Of a DNA stretch of 38,884 bases, positions 17,701 to 25,672 are shown piece by piece. The DNA is from Paracoccaceae bacterium (GTDB lineage Bacteria > Pseudomonadota > Alphaproteobacteria > Rhodobacterales > Rhodobacteraceae), in assembly GCA_028150825.1 (NCBI GenBank), contig JAOGIM010000017.1, positions 1 to 38,884 on the forward strand, given 5' to 3'. The notes beneath the pieces were generated by a model. It ran no database searches and was not told the origin of the DNA. It saw only the letters and a program-made list of their open reading frames with translations. Position 1 is the first letter of the stretch, and each line of letters starts with the position of its first letter. The position numbers and the translations under genes are program-made.

Positions 17701-19305
17701 AAGGTGACAGATCTTATCGCTCGGTTGCGCCATTCGACAAAAGGGGTAACTCTGATCTCTCCACCACCGCATCATGATATTTACTCAATCGAAGACTTAG
17801 CACAGTTGATTTATGATCTCAAACAAATCAATCCGCGCTGTAAAGTGACAGTCAAGCTTGTTGCGGCTTCAGGGGTTGGCACTATTGCCGCGGGAGTGGC
17901 CAAAGCCAAGGCGGATGTTATTCTAATTTCGGGCCATAACGGGGGGACAGGCGCTTCACCAGCCACGTCTATAAAATTTGCTGGTCTTCCTTGGGAAATG
18001 GGTCTGACAGAAGCGCATCAAGTTCTTGCGATGAACAAATTACGAGAACGCGTAACGCTTCGAACAGATGGTGGCTTGCGCACGGGTCGCGATATTATTA
18101 TGGCGGCGATGATGGGGGCTGAGGAATATGGGATCGGGACTGCGGCTTTGATCTCGATGGGATGCATTATGGTGCGCCAGTGCCAGTCCAATACATGCCC
18201 CGTTGGTGTGTGTACGCAAAACGAAGAGCTTCGTGAGAAATTTACTGGAAATGCCGATAAAGTAGTTAACCTTATCACTTTTTATGCTCAAGAAGTCCGT
18301 GAAATCCTTGCTAGTATAGGTGCACGATCATTAGATGATATTATTGGTCGAGCAGATCTGCTTAGTCAGGTGAGCCGGGGGGCCGATCATCTTGATGATC
18401 TGGATCTCAATCCTTTATTGATCACTGTGGATGGGGCGGATCGGATTGTTTATAATCGCGACCGCGAGCGTAACCAAGTACCAGATACTCTGGATGCTGA
18501 GATCGTGAGCGATGCTTCGCGTTTTCTCAATGAGCGAGAGAAAATGCAATTGAGTTACGCGATCCAGAATACTCACCGTACCGTTGGAACCCGTGTCTCC
18601 AGCCATATTGTGCGCAACTTTGGAATGCGAAATTCGCTACAGCCTGATCATTTAACGATCAAGCTAACGGGAAGTGCGGGCCAGTCACTGGGCGCTTTTG
18701 CAGTACGGGGCTTAAAGCTTGATGTATCAGGTGATGCCAATGATTATGTTGGTAAAGGCCTCTCTGGAGGAATGATTGTCGTTCGCCCCGCGATGACGAG
18801 CCCATTGGTTGCCGCAGAAAATACTATTGTTGGCAACACTGTGCTGTATGGTGCTACGGATGGATTCTTGTTTGCGTCTGGGCGAGCTGGTGAACGGTTT
18901 TGTGTGCGAAACTCTGGTGCCAGAGTTGTCGTGGAGGGCTGTGGCAGTAACGGTTGCGAATACATGACAGGTGGTGTCGCAGTTGTTCTAGGTGCGATTG
19001 GCGCAAATTTTGGAGCTGGCATGACGGGTGGCATGGCCTATTTATATAACCCGAAGCGGTTAGCGTCTTCCATGTTGAATATGGAAACACTTGTCACGTG
19101 TCAGGTTGCCGTGGAACATTGGGAAAAAGACCTTAAAGATCTTATCTCACAACATGCCGATGAGACTGGTAGTCCTAAGGCGGCAGAGATTTTACGCCAC
19201 TGGGACTTGGAAGTTGGAAACTTTACTCAGATATGTCCTAAAGAAATGCTAGTACATTTGCGCCATCCTCTAACCATTGAGCCTGCGAGCATGCCTGCTG
19301 AGTGA
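14767..19305 (+). CDS. gltB: NADPH glutamate synthase, large (alpha) subunit
   Basis: Releases ammonia from glutamine and channels it to 2-oxoglutarate to make glutamate. At 1512 residues it is full length. A propeptide of 33 residues ends in EDEHSS before Cys34 (CGVGFVVSVDG), which becomes the N-terminal glutaminase nucleophile after processing. The FMN-binding synthase domain has SGHNGGTGASPATSI and LRTDGGLRTGRDI. The 3Fe-4S cluster cysteines lie in CIMVRQCQSNTCPVGVC. The C-terminal part is a GXGXG beta-helix with repeated glycines. GGGAGGA lies just before the ATG. With gltD this is the complete GOGAT enzyme, the low-ammonia assimilation route. No truncation is visible. Confidence 0.96.
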   Translation: MTKFDDTWAAKESVKRAWMSEKSLYRNEDEHSSCGVGFVVSVDGKPSRKVVENGIAALKAIWHRGAVDADGKTGDGAGIHVQIPASFFYDQIRRTGHEPRNGELIAVGQVFLPRIDFGAQETCRTILESEVLRMGYYIYGWRHVPVEIDCLGEKANATRPEIEQILISNSKGVDEETFERELYVIRRRIEKAASNAGISGLYIASLSCRSIIYKGMMLAEQVAVFFPDLRDERFESAFAIYHQRYSTNTFPQWWLAQPFRMLAHNGEINTLKGNVNWMKSHEIRMTSAAFGEMAEDIKPIVPSGSSDSAALDAVFEMLVRAGRDAPMAKTMLVPESWSKQASELPQSWRDMYSYCNSVMEPWDGPAALAMTDGRWVCAGLDRNGLRPMRYVVTGDGLLIAGSETGMVPIDEASVREKGALGPGQMLAVDMQEGKLYHDTDIKNKLAESQPFGRWVSKITELDKPLAKVTEEVMFSGEELRRRQIAAGYSVEELEHILIPMAEMAKEPLASMGDDTPSAVLSKIYRPLSHYFRQNFSQVTNPPIDSLREFRVMSLKTRFGNLKNVLDESSAQTEILVLDSPFVGNAQWDEVTRHFNASLTEIDCTFCAANGPNALQAGLERIRSEAEDAVRSGAGHLVLTDHHSDSEKVAMPMILATSAVHGHLTDKGLRTFTSLNVRSAECVDPHYFAVLIGVGATVVNAYLAEDSLADRIARGLMTSSLNEAIDRYRTAIDQGLLKIMSKMGISIISSYRGGLNFEAVGLSRAMCAEYFPGLMSRISGIGVSGVQRKAVAVHEKAWMGRSDFLPMGGFYKSRKSGESHAWEAQTMHMMQTACNRASYDLWKQYSARMQANPPIHLRDLLAIKPLGSPLPLDEVESITAIRKRFVTPGMSLGALSPEAHKTLNVAMNRIGAKSDSGEGGEDPAHFHPEPNGDNPSAKIKQVASGRFGVTAEYLNQCEELEIKVAQGAKPGEGGQLPGMKVTDLIARLRHSTKGVTLISPPPHHDIYSIEDLAQLIYDLKQINPRCKVTVKLVAASGVGTIAAGVAKAKADVILISGHNGGTGASPATSIKFAGLPWEMGLTEAHQVLAMNKLRERVTLRTDGGLRTGRDIIMAAMMGAEEYGIGTAALISMGCIMVRQCQSNTCPVGVCTQNEELREKFTGNADKVVNLITFYAQEVREILASIGARSLDDIIGRADLLSQVSRGADHLDDLDLNPLLITVDGADRIVYNRDRERNQVPDTLDAEIVSDASRFLNEREKMQLSYAIQNTHRTVGTRVSSHIVRNFGMRNSLQPDHLTIKLTGSAGQSLGAFAVRGLKLDVSGDANDYVGKGLSGGMIVVRPAMTSPLVAAENTIVGNTVLYGATDGFLFASGRAGERFCVRNSGARVVVEGCGSNGCEYMTGGVAVVLGAIGANFGAGMTGGMAYLYNPKRLASSMLNMETLVTCQVAVEHWEKDLKDLISQHADETGSPKAAEILRHWDLEVGNFTQICPKEMLVHLRHPLTIEPASMPAE

Positions 19306-19558
19306 ACCAAATTGTCGGAATATAACAATATCTTTATGCGCATCTCAAGGTGTGAAAACAAACCACAGGGTGATATATTTCGACAAATTACGCATTATTC
19401 ATCTTTGAAATATGCTTATAATTCTGAAAAACTATTTATTCTGGCTAATTGTTTATCACTTTTCTGACATAGACGTAGCATAAAACTGAATGATTCATTG
19501 AAATCATTGTCCTAAATGGGCATTGAGTAGCAAGATCAAAAACTATGGATTTCTTTAG

Positions 19559-20224
19559 ATGCTACGATTGTACCATTTCGCTCTTTCTCCGTTCTCTCGT
19601 AAAGTACGTTTGAGCCTTGCTGAAAAGAGGATTGAAGTGGAACTTGTTGAAGAAAGATACTGGGAACAGTCCGCGGAATTCCTGCGGCGCAACCCGGCTG
19701 GCATGGTTCCGATCCTTAGATTGGATGGCAAAAACTATACGGAGAGCACAGCAATTTGTGAGTATTTGGAAGATCTATACCCTGCTCCTGAATTGATGCC
19801 CAAAGATATAGCTGAAAAATACGAAGTGCGCCGTTTGGTTGACTGGTTTGATGATAAGTTTTACAACGAAGTCACCAAAAAACTTTTGAATGAACGTGTA
19901 ATTAAAAAGATTTCTGGCGAAGGTTATCCTGATAGTAAGAATGTGAAGAAAGGTGCCAAGCGAATTAAATATCATCTGGATTATATGGCTTGGCTTTTGG
20001 AGCGTCGGCGTTGGTTGGCTGGTGACATAATGACTTTGGCTGATTTTTCCGCAGCCGCGCAATTGTCCTGCCTTGATTATCTCTCTGACGTTGACTGGAA
20101 CCGGTCGGTGGCTGTGAAAGACTGGTATGCCAAGATTAAATCGCGCCCTGCATTTCGAAATATCCTCGCGGATCAAGTCCCTGGATTTCCCCCGCCCAGA
20201 CATTACAATGATCTGGATTTTTGA
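19559..20224 (+). CDS. Glutathione S-transferase family protein
   Basis: Cytosolic GST fold of 221 residues. The thioredoxin-like N-terminal domain reads [20 protein letters not shown], with the Ser that often contacts glutathione. It continues with [20 protein letters not shown], where the cis-Pro and Glu-Ser glutathione gamma-glutamyl contacts are visible. The helical C-terminal domain carries [17 protein letters not shown], the N-capping motif. The substrate is unknown. The stop codon overlaps the queG start by one base (TGATG), so the two are translationally coupled. From memory this pairing is common in Rhodobacterales, though a functional link to queuosine is not established. The 253 bases after gltB hold no gene or terminator that I can see. 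Confidence 0.88.
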   Translation: MLRLYHFALSPFSRKVRLSLAEKRIEVELVEERYWEQSAEFLRRNPAGMVPILRLDGKNYTESTAICEYLEDLYPAPELMPKDIAEKYEVRRLVDWFDDKFYNEVTKKLLNERVIKKISGEGYPDSKNVKKGAKRIKYHLDYMAWLLERRRWLAGDIMTLADFSAAAQLSCLDYLSDVDWNRSVAVKDWYAKIKSRPAFRNILADQVPGFPPPRHYNDLDF

Positions 20225-21279
20225 TGCCCAAGAAAAGCATATTTGTCGACCTTAAATTGTGCCTGCAGAAAAAATCGCAGAGCGAAGGATTTGATGATAT
20301 GCGCATTTGTCGTCCATGGGATGTCCCCCACGTTTCAGACAAACTTAATCTATTTCTAGACAAAGGCTATCATGGTCAGATGAACTGGCTGGCAGAACGA
20401 AGTAATTGGCGTAGCGATCCCTCAGCACTTTGGCCCGAGGCGCGATCCGTGATCATGCTTGCACAGAGTTATGCACCTCATGGCGATCCCATGTATATCG
20501 TCGGGGAACGTGACAAAGCGGCAATCTCTGTTTATGCACGCAACAAAGATTATCATGACATTGTCAAAAAACGTCTTAAAGCAATCGCAAGATGGTTGAT
20601 TAGTGAGGCGGGGGGTGACGTAAAAGTCTTTGTTGATACTGCTCCAGTTCCCGAAAAACCATTGGGCCATGCTGCGGGATTGGGATGGCAGGGCAAGCAT
20701 ACAAATTTGGTGAGCCGGAAGCTTGGAAATTGGTTTTTTATTGGATCTGTTTTCACGACTTTGGACTTACCAGAAGATTCTGCCGAAGAGGATCACTGTG
20801 GTAGTTGCACAAAATGTCTGACTGCCTGCCCGACAGATGCATTTCCAGCACCCTACCAGCTAGACGCGCGTCGCTGTATTTCTTACCTGACGATTGAACA
20901 CAAAGGCTCTGTGGCTCCGGAGCTTCGAGGGAAACTGGGTAATAGGATTTACGGGTGTGATGATTGTCTGGCGGCCTGTCCGTGGAACAAATTTGCTCAA
21001 GACGCACGAGAAGTGCGCTATCATGCGCGTGATGATCTAATTGCGCCGCGTCTTGAGGATCTTGTTGCGCTTAATGACTCTGATTTCCGTCAAAAATTTT
21101 CTGGCAGTCCAATCAAACGTATTGGTCGTGACCGATTTGTGCGTAATGTGCTCTATGCTATTGGAAATTCCGGTCAACGCGCCTTATGTACATCTGCGCA
21201 AAACCTCTGCGGTGATCCTGATCCCATTGTGGCAGAAGCGGCTAGATGGGCAGTTGAAAAGCTAACAGCTGGAATTTAG
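20224..21279 (+). CDS. queG: Epoxyqueuosine reductase QueG
   Basis: Cobalamin and iron-sulfur enzyme that reduces epoxyqueuosine to queuosine at the wobble position of GUN-anticodon tRNAs. From the ATG at 20224 it has 351 residues, the short QueG form. Two 4Fe-4S ferredoxin motifs are present, [12 protein letters not shown] and [14 protein letters not shown], separated by [13 protein letters not shown]. The N-terminal domain has [20 protein letters not shown], including the conserved Asp used as general acid, and [15 protein letters not shown]-terminal HEAT-like repeat is suggested by [10 protein letters not shown] and AARWAVEKL. An in-frame TTG one codon upstream is less likely as the start. 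Confidence 0.94.
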   Translation: MPKKSIFVDLKLCLQKKSQSEGFDDMRICRPWDVPHVSDKLNLFLDKGYHGQMNWLAERSNWRSDPSALWPEARSVIMLAQSYAPHGDPMYIVGERDKAAISVYARNKDYHDIVKKRLKAIARWLISEAGGDVKVFVDTAPVPEKPLGHAAGLGWQGKHTNLVSRKLGNWFFIGSVFTTLDLPEDSAEEDHCGSCTKCLTACPTDAFPAPYQLDARRCISYLTIEHKGSVAPELRGKLGNRIYGCDDCLAACPWNKFAQDAREVRYHARDDLIAPRLEDLVALNDSDFRQKFSGSPIKRIGRDRFVRNVLYAIGNSGQRALCTSAQNLCGDPDPIVAEAARWAVEKLTAGI

Positions 21280-21291
21280 ATGCAAAACGTG

Positions 21292-21313
21292 GTCCGTTTT
21301 GCCGCAAACGGAC
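21292..21313 (+). terminator. Possible terminator stem-loop after queG
   Basis: GTCCGTTT and AAACGGAC form a perfect 8-bp stem around TGCCGC, 13 bases after the queG stop. The following TTGCAAGTTTTC is only a weak T-tract. It may end the gst-queG transcript or simply slow read-through into the next gene. Confidence 0.45.
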
Positions 21314-21369
21314 TTGCAAGTTTTCATTTGTTGACCCACCGATAAGGCAATAGCAAAAGAGAGGCATAA

Positions 21370-23373
21370 ATGACCCTTGTCTTAGGCATTGATACGGGTG
21401 GTACATATACTGACGCAATCATTCTGCGCGATGAGATTGATGTGATCGCAAGTGCAAAGTCATTGACCACGCGCCACGATTTAGCGATTGGTATTGGCGC
21501 TGCCGTTCAGGAAGTTTTGTTTCAATCTGGTATTGCACCCTTGGAAATTGCGATGGCCTCTTTGTCGACGACGCTTGCCACCAATGCGCTTGTCGAGGGG
21601 CAGGGCGAGCGAGTCGCGCTCGTCTATATTGGCTTTCGCGCAGGTGATCTAGACCGTCATGGCCTTGGAGATGCACTGCGTGGGGACCCTTTTTTGGAAA
21701 TGGACGGGGGTCATTCCTATGCTGGATCTGAAGTTGCTCCTTTTGATGACGCACGGTTAAACGATTGGTTGGCTGGGCTTGACGGTGTTTCTGCCTATGC
21801 TGTGGCTAGCCAGTTCGCGACGCGTAATCCAGCCCATGAAAAACGCGCCGCAGATCTGATCCGTTCGTGGACCTCAAGGCCTGTGAGCGTCTCTTATCAG
21901 CTTTCTGCAAAGCTGAATGGGCCCAAACGTGCCCTGACCGCAGTGTTAAATGCCAGGCTTATTGGGATGATAGACCGATTGATTGGGCGGGCTAGAGATA
22001 CGTTGCGCAATTTGGGTATTGATGCACCTCTTATGGTGGTGCGCGGAGATGGAGCTTTAATTTCTGAAGATAAGGCACGGGAAAAACCCATAGAAACTAT
22101 CTTAAGTGGTCCGGCCGCCTCGATTGTGGGGGCATACTGGATGACTGGGGCCAAGAATGCGCTGATCTCCGATATTGGTGGCACTACAACCGATATTGCT
22201 CTTTTGCGCGACGGGCGCCCGATGATAGATCCGCAAGGGGCTCAGGTCGGGCCCTATCGCACAATGGTCGAGGCAGTGGCGACGCGAACGACGGGCCTTG
22301 GCGGTGATAGCGAAGTACATTTTGTGTCAGAAGGCTTGGCCGGCGGTGTCACGCTTGGCCCGAAGCGTGTTCTTCCAGTCAGCCTAGCTGCTATGGAGAA
22401 CAGCGCAGTGATCCATGCCACCCTTGATGCACAACTTAAAAATGCACTACCAGGTGAATATGACGGACGATTTGTGCGCAAAATGCCAGTCCACGACGCG
22501 GGTGGTCTTGCAGAGCGGGATGCAGCCCTTTTTGCAAAGTTGAGCTTAGACATTCAACCGATGAATACGGTGATAAAATCGAGGCTCGAAGCGCAGGCTT
22601 TGATTAGGCTTGTTGGTCGAGGGCTGGCCCAAATATCTGCACTCACGCCATCAGATGCCAGTCATTTTCTAGGTTACATCAATGTCTGGGATTGCGATGC
22701 TGCCACGAAAGCGCTGCAATTGTTTGGACGTAGAAGAAATGGGGCGGGGACTCTTCTTGGCCAAGATGCAAAGAACATGGCCCAAATGATTGTGAATCAA
22801 CTGACAGATCAAACCTCGACTGCTTTGCTGGAGGCCGCATTCTTTGAAGAGGATACGGATTTTTCCAATACTCCGCAGACTCTTGCCAATCATCCTTTGA
22901 TGCAACAGGGCCTTACAGGCCATAAAGGATTGGTTAGGATCGAGACGGGATTAAATGTCCCAGTTGTCGGTCTTGGGGCATCGGCTAGTAGTTATTATCC
23001 AGCAGTAGGGGAAAGGCTGAACTGTCAGATGATCCTACCTGAACATGCAGGAGTTGCCAATGCGATTGGAGCCGTTGTTGGCCGGATTAGCATTAGGGCA
23101 AGTGGGATTGTGACCTCGCCATGTGATGGAGTTTTCAGGTTACATCTGGAAGATGGTCCAGAAGATTTTAGTCAAGAAACTGCTGCATTGCTGCGCCTTG
23201 AATATGTGCTCCGGGAAAAAGCTATCTCTGACGCAAAAAATTCTGGTGCAGAGGATTTACAGGTCACTGTCCACAATGACATCAGGAAAGCCAATATTGA
23301 GGCTAGTGAGATGTTTTTAGAGGCCACTATAACCGTTACAGTGATAGGGCGGCCACGGATTACAACTTTATAG
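21370..23373 (+). CDS. hyuA: Hydantoinase/oxoprolinase family protein (HyuA type)
   Basis: ATP-dependent amidohydrolase-family protein of 667 residues. The N-terminal Hydant_A_N domain begins LGIDTGGTYTDAIILRD and has LSTTLATNALVEGQGERVAL. The main hydantoinase A domain has ISDIGGTTTDIALLRDGRPM and TTGLGGDSEVH, actin/Hsp70-like nucleotide-binding motifs. Relatives cleave 5-oxoproline or N-methylhydantoin, or carboxylate ketones together with a HyuB partner. No HyuB lies beside it here, so the true reaction is open. An orphan HyuA-like protein of this length is common in Rhodobacterales from memory. GAGAGG precedes the ATG by a suitable distance. Confidence 0.8.
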   Translation: MTLVLGIDTGGTYTDAIILRDEIDVIASAKSLTTRHDLAIGIGAAVQEVLFQSGIAPLEIAMASLSTTLATNALVEGQGERVALVYIGFRAGDLDRHGLGDALRGDPFLEMDGGHSYAGSEVAPFDDARLNDWLAGLDGVSAYAVASQFATRNPAHEKRAADLIRSWTSRPVSVSYQLSAKLNGPKRALTAVLNARLIGMIDRLIGRARDTLRNLGIDAPLMVVRGDGALISEDKAREKPIETILSGPAASIVGAYWMTGAKNALISDIGGTTTDIALLRDGRPMIDPQGAQVGPYRTMVEAVATRTTGLGGDSEVHFVSEGLAGGVTLGPKRVLPVSLAAMENSAVIHATLDAQLKNALPGEYDGRFVRKMPVHDAGGLAERDAALFAKLSLDIQPMNTVIKSRLEAQALIRLVGRGLAQISALTPSDASHFLGYINVWDCDAATKALQLFGRRRNGAGTLLGQDAKNMAQMIVNQLTDQTSTALLEAAFFEEDTDFSNTPQTLANHPLMQQGLTGHKGLVRIETGLNVPVVGLGASASSYYPAVGERLNCQMILPEHAGVANAIGAVVGRISIRASGIVTSPCDGVFRLHLEDGPEDFSQETAALLRLEYVLREKAISDAKNSGAEDLQVTVHNDIRKANIEASEMFLEATITVTVIGRPRITTL

Positions 23374-23435
23374 AATATCGCATTCTGAATACTCATCATT
23401 TATTGAGCGTTAGTATATTTGAGCTGTAATAGTTT

Positions 23436-23873
23436 ATGAAACCGAAACGCGTGACACTCATTATTCTTGGCCTAAAAGGTTTGACATGCGCAAAGGAGTC
23501 TTATGAAAATATTGATTGCATGGAGCATATTCGCGTGCGCGAGTGTATTACCATTTTTTCAAATAAACACTTTGGCTTCGGGTCTATTTAAGTTAGTGGC
23601 GCTGGCGGATGACGAGGTGTGGTCTAGGACTAAGCTTGGGACTGGGGCAATGACCTTTGCAATAAACTATGAAACGGTCCAGGCAGTTGATTAGGCATTT
23701 GCTGTGGTGACTAAGGCTGGAGCGAAAGTTCTTTAAAAGCTAAAAGAATTTTTTTGCGTGACTATTCTGACTGTTATTATGGATCCTATCATCCCACCTG
23801 GAAAATTTCTAACAACCCGTCTTGGCTGCTGAATGACGACTCCATTCTCACTTTGCCAAATACGATTATCTAG
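23436..23873 (+). pseudogene. VOC (glyoxalase-like) protein, inactivated
   Basis: Joined across three frames this is a normal-sized VOC protein of about 145 residues. It starts MKPKRVTLIILGLKGLTCAK, continues as LPFFQINTLASGLFKLVALA and MTFAINYETVQAVD, then RIFLRDYSDCYYGSYHPTWK and ISNNPSWLLNDDSILTLP. The family pattern (xVTLITLGVxDLxRAKxFY, FFxxNG, GGYSGYFADPDGHLWEVAxN) is clear. Lesions include a frameshift near 23555, TAG at 23692-23694, a nearby TAA at 23733-23735, and a frameshift near 23745. The metal-ligand region is also degraded (GGYSGYFADPDGH has become RDYSDCYYGSYHP). It cannot give a functional protein. Confidence 0.75.
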
Positions 23874-23881
23874 TTGCGAGC

Positions 23882-24796
23882 TTAACTTCCGTCGTAGCCG
23901 ACCATATGCTGCTCACCGCGCTGGCGCGACAAAAGTATTTGTTTCTGGCGTTCGCGAAAGCGATCTTTGTCTTCTTGCTTTGTCTCATGGTCACATTGAT
24001 GACAGGCAACTCCGTGCTCATATTCAGGCCGGTTTTGATCTGCTGGAAGGATTGGGCGACGGCAGGCATAACAAAGCTGATGGGGCCCTTCTTTTAAATC
24101 CTGGCCAACAGACACGCGAGCATCAAAGACAAAACATTCACCGCTCCATGTACTTTGTGGTTCTGGCACCTCCTCGAGGTATTTTAAGATACCGCCTTTG
24201 AGGTGATAGACGTCTTCTATTCCCTGACTAAGAAGATAGTTGGTAGATTTTTCACAACGAATGCCACCCGTGCAAAACATTGCAATGCGCTTATATCGGA
24301 ATCGGTCTTTGTTTTCTTTCCACCATTTGGGAAAATCGCGAAAGGATTTTGTCTCTGGGTTGATTGCACCTTCAAACGTGCCTATGCCAACTTCATAATC
24401 ATTTCGCGTATCAATCACAGCAACGTCGGGGGCTGAGATCAGCTCATTCCAATCCTTTGCCTCGACATAATGTCCAACTCGCGCCTTAGGGTCGACATCG
24501 GGCTCACCCATTGTGACGATCTCTTTCTTGAGCTTCACTTTCATACGTGGAAACGGGGGTAGGCTTGCACTGCTTTCATTATGCTCAAGATCACTGCATC
24601 CCGGCAGTTGACGCAAATACGTAAGGATCGCATCAATTTCATCACGGGGCCCAGAGATTGAGCCGTTTATACCCTCTCTGGCAATCAGTAAAGAGCCGTA
24701 GATGCCAAGCGCATCACATTTGGACTGTAATGGATTTCGCATAGCGGCTGGATCATCAAACCGTGTAAAATGATAGAGAGAAACGACTGTAAACAT
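23882..24796 (-). CDS. trhO: tRNA uridine(34) hydroxylase TrhO (rhodanese family, formerly UPF0176)
   Basis: Oxygen-dependent hydroxylation of U34 in tRNA, part of 5-carboxymethoxyuridine formation. From the ATG at 24796 (MFTVVSLYHFTRF) it is 304 residues, a typical length. The N-terminal domain includes LGIYGSLLIAREGINGSISG. The rhodanese domain has DTRNDYEVGIGTFEGAINP and the active loop CTGGIRCEKSTNYL with its catalytic Cys. A C-terminal cysteine-rich tail has LCYACRRP and CHQCDHE. The open frame continues upstream to 25063, but those 89 extra residues are the decayed end of a metallophosphoesterase, not part of TrhO. It converges on the dead VOC gene. Confidence 0.9.
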   Translation of the reverse strand: MFTVVSLYHFTRFDDPAAMRNPLQSKCDALGIYGSLLIAREGINGSISGPRDEIDAILTYLRQLPGCSDLEHNESSASLPPFPRMKVKLKKEIVTMGEPDVDPKARVGHYVEAKDWNELISAPDVAVIDTRNDYEVGIGTFEGAINPETKSFRDFPKWWKENKDRFRYKRIAMFCTGGIRCEKSTNYLLSQGIEDVYHLKGGILKYLEEVPEPQSTWSGECFVFDARVSVGQDLKEGPHQLCYACRRPILPADQNRPEYEHGVACHQCDHETKQEDKDRFRERQKQILLSRQRGEQHMVGYDGS

Positions 24797-24849
24797 TGCC
24801 GAAACATTACCTTGAAAGCTTTTATGGATGCAAGACCGCAGATCATTCA

Positions 24850-25545
24850 TTGAGATCGAGTATACGCATTTTGTGGCCTTCAATGACAACAGGCAGAAGT
24901 AGTCTGCCGTGGTCCGCTTAAATATCAAAATTAATTCGATTTCTATATTGTTTCCAGGAGCTATTGCGGTATGTTTATGGATAATCAGTTTTGGGTGTGG
25001 GGCCTTAAATGTCAAAAAATCCATTCGTATCCAAATCAGATCATCCCCAGCTTGTTCACACAAAGGAACCTTTGAGTTAAAGCCAGCGTGGTTAAAGAAT
25101 AGGTCACCGCGCTAATGGCAGGTTACAGGGTTTTGAGAAACCTGACATGGGTCTCTGGAACCATATCCTCAGCATTAGCGCGTATGTCGTTCAATTTTTG
25201 GCCTTCGACCACTTGCATGCGGTAAGATTTCATTGGTTCTTTCCTGCTAAGAAACTCATGAAATCAATGATATCTGAAGCAAAAGTAGGAATCATGGCGC
25301 TGTAGGTTTTGCATAAGCCAGTCAAACATCCGGTCGTGATCACCCTTAAGAATGGTCAAATCTTGGCCCAGTGTCTTCAGCTTCATAAATAATTCGATCA
25401 CGCGGGGGCCGTCGGGGGGCGACCTGCCAGATCACCAACAAGGACGCTCTTTGCCTTTGGTCCCCCATACTTTTCGATAGCTTACAACGCTTTTCCTACT
25501 CAAAAAACTGACCGTAAATTTGGCGAATGGCGTATAGCGAAGCTG
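24850..25545 (-). pseudogene. Serine/threonine-type metallophosphoesterase, inactivated
   Basis: Minus-strand pieces assemble into a calcineurin-like phosphatase. YAIRQIYGQFFE at 25533-25498 stands where YAIGDIHGQ belongs, so the first metal-binding Asp and His are lost. Then come SVLVGDLAGR (for GDxxDRG), PRVIELFMKLKTLGQDLTIL and KGDHDRMFDW (for GNHD), then PETHVRFLKTL. Last is CEQAGDDLIWIRMDFLTFKA with LIIHKHTAI (for VHGHTP). The pieces are split by frameshifts and stops. The final piece, 25063-24850, happens to stay in frame with trhO, which produces a spurious long reading frame. The stretch 25546-25672 before serA holds nothing recognisable. Confidence 0.75.
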
Positions 25546-25672
25546 TGTTACAAAGAGATTATCTTAAAGACCTTATGATCCCACGTATTCTTAAAAATTT
25601 GTGTCTCCACTGCGTTTAGAGCTCTGCCAACTTCTGTCAAATTTGCCCTCAACACGGTCTGGTGACGTAGAA

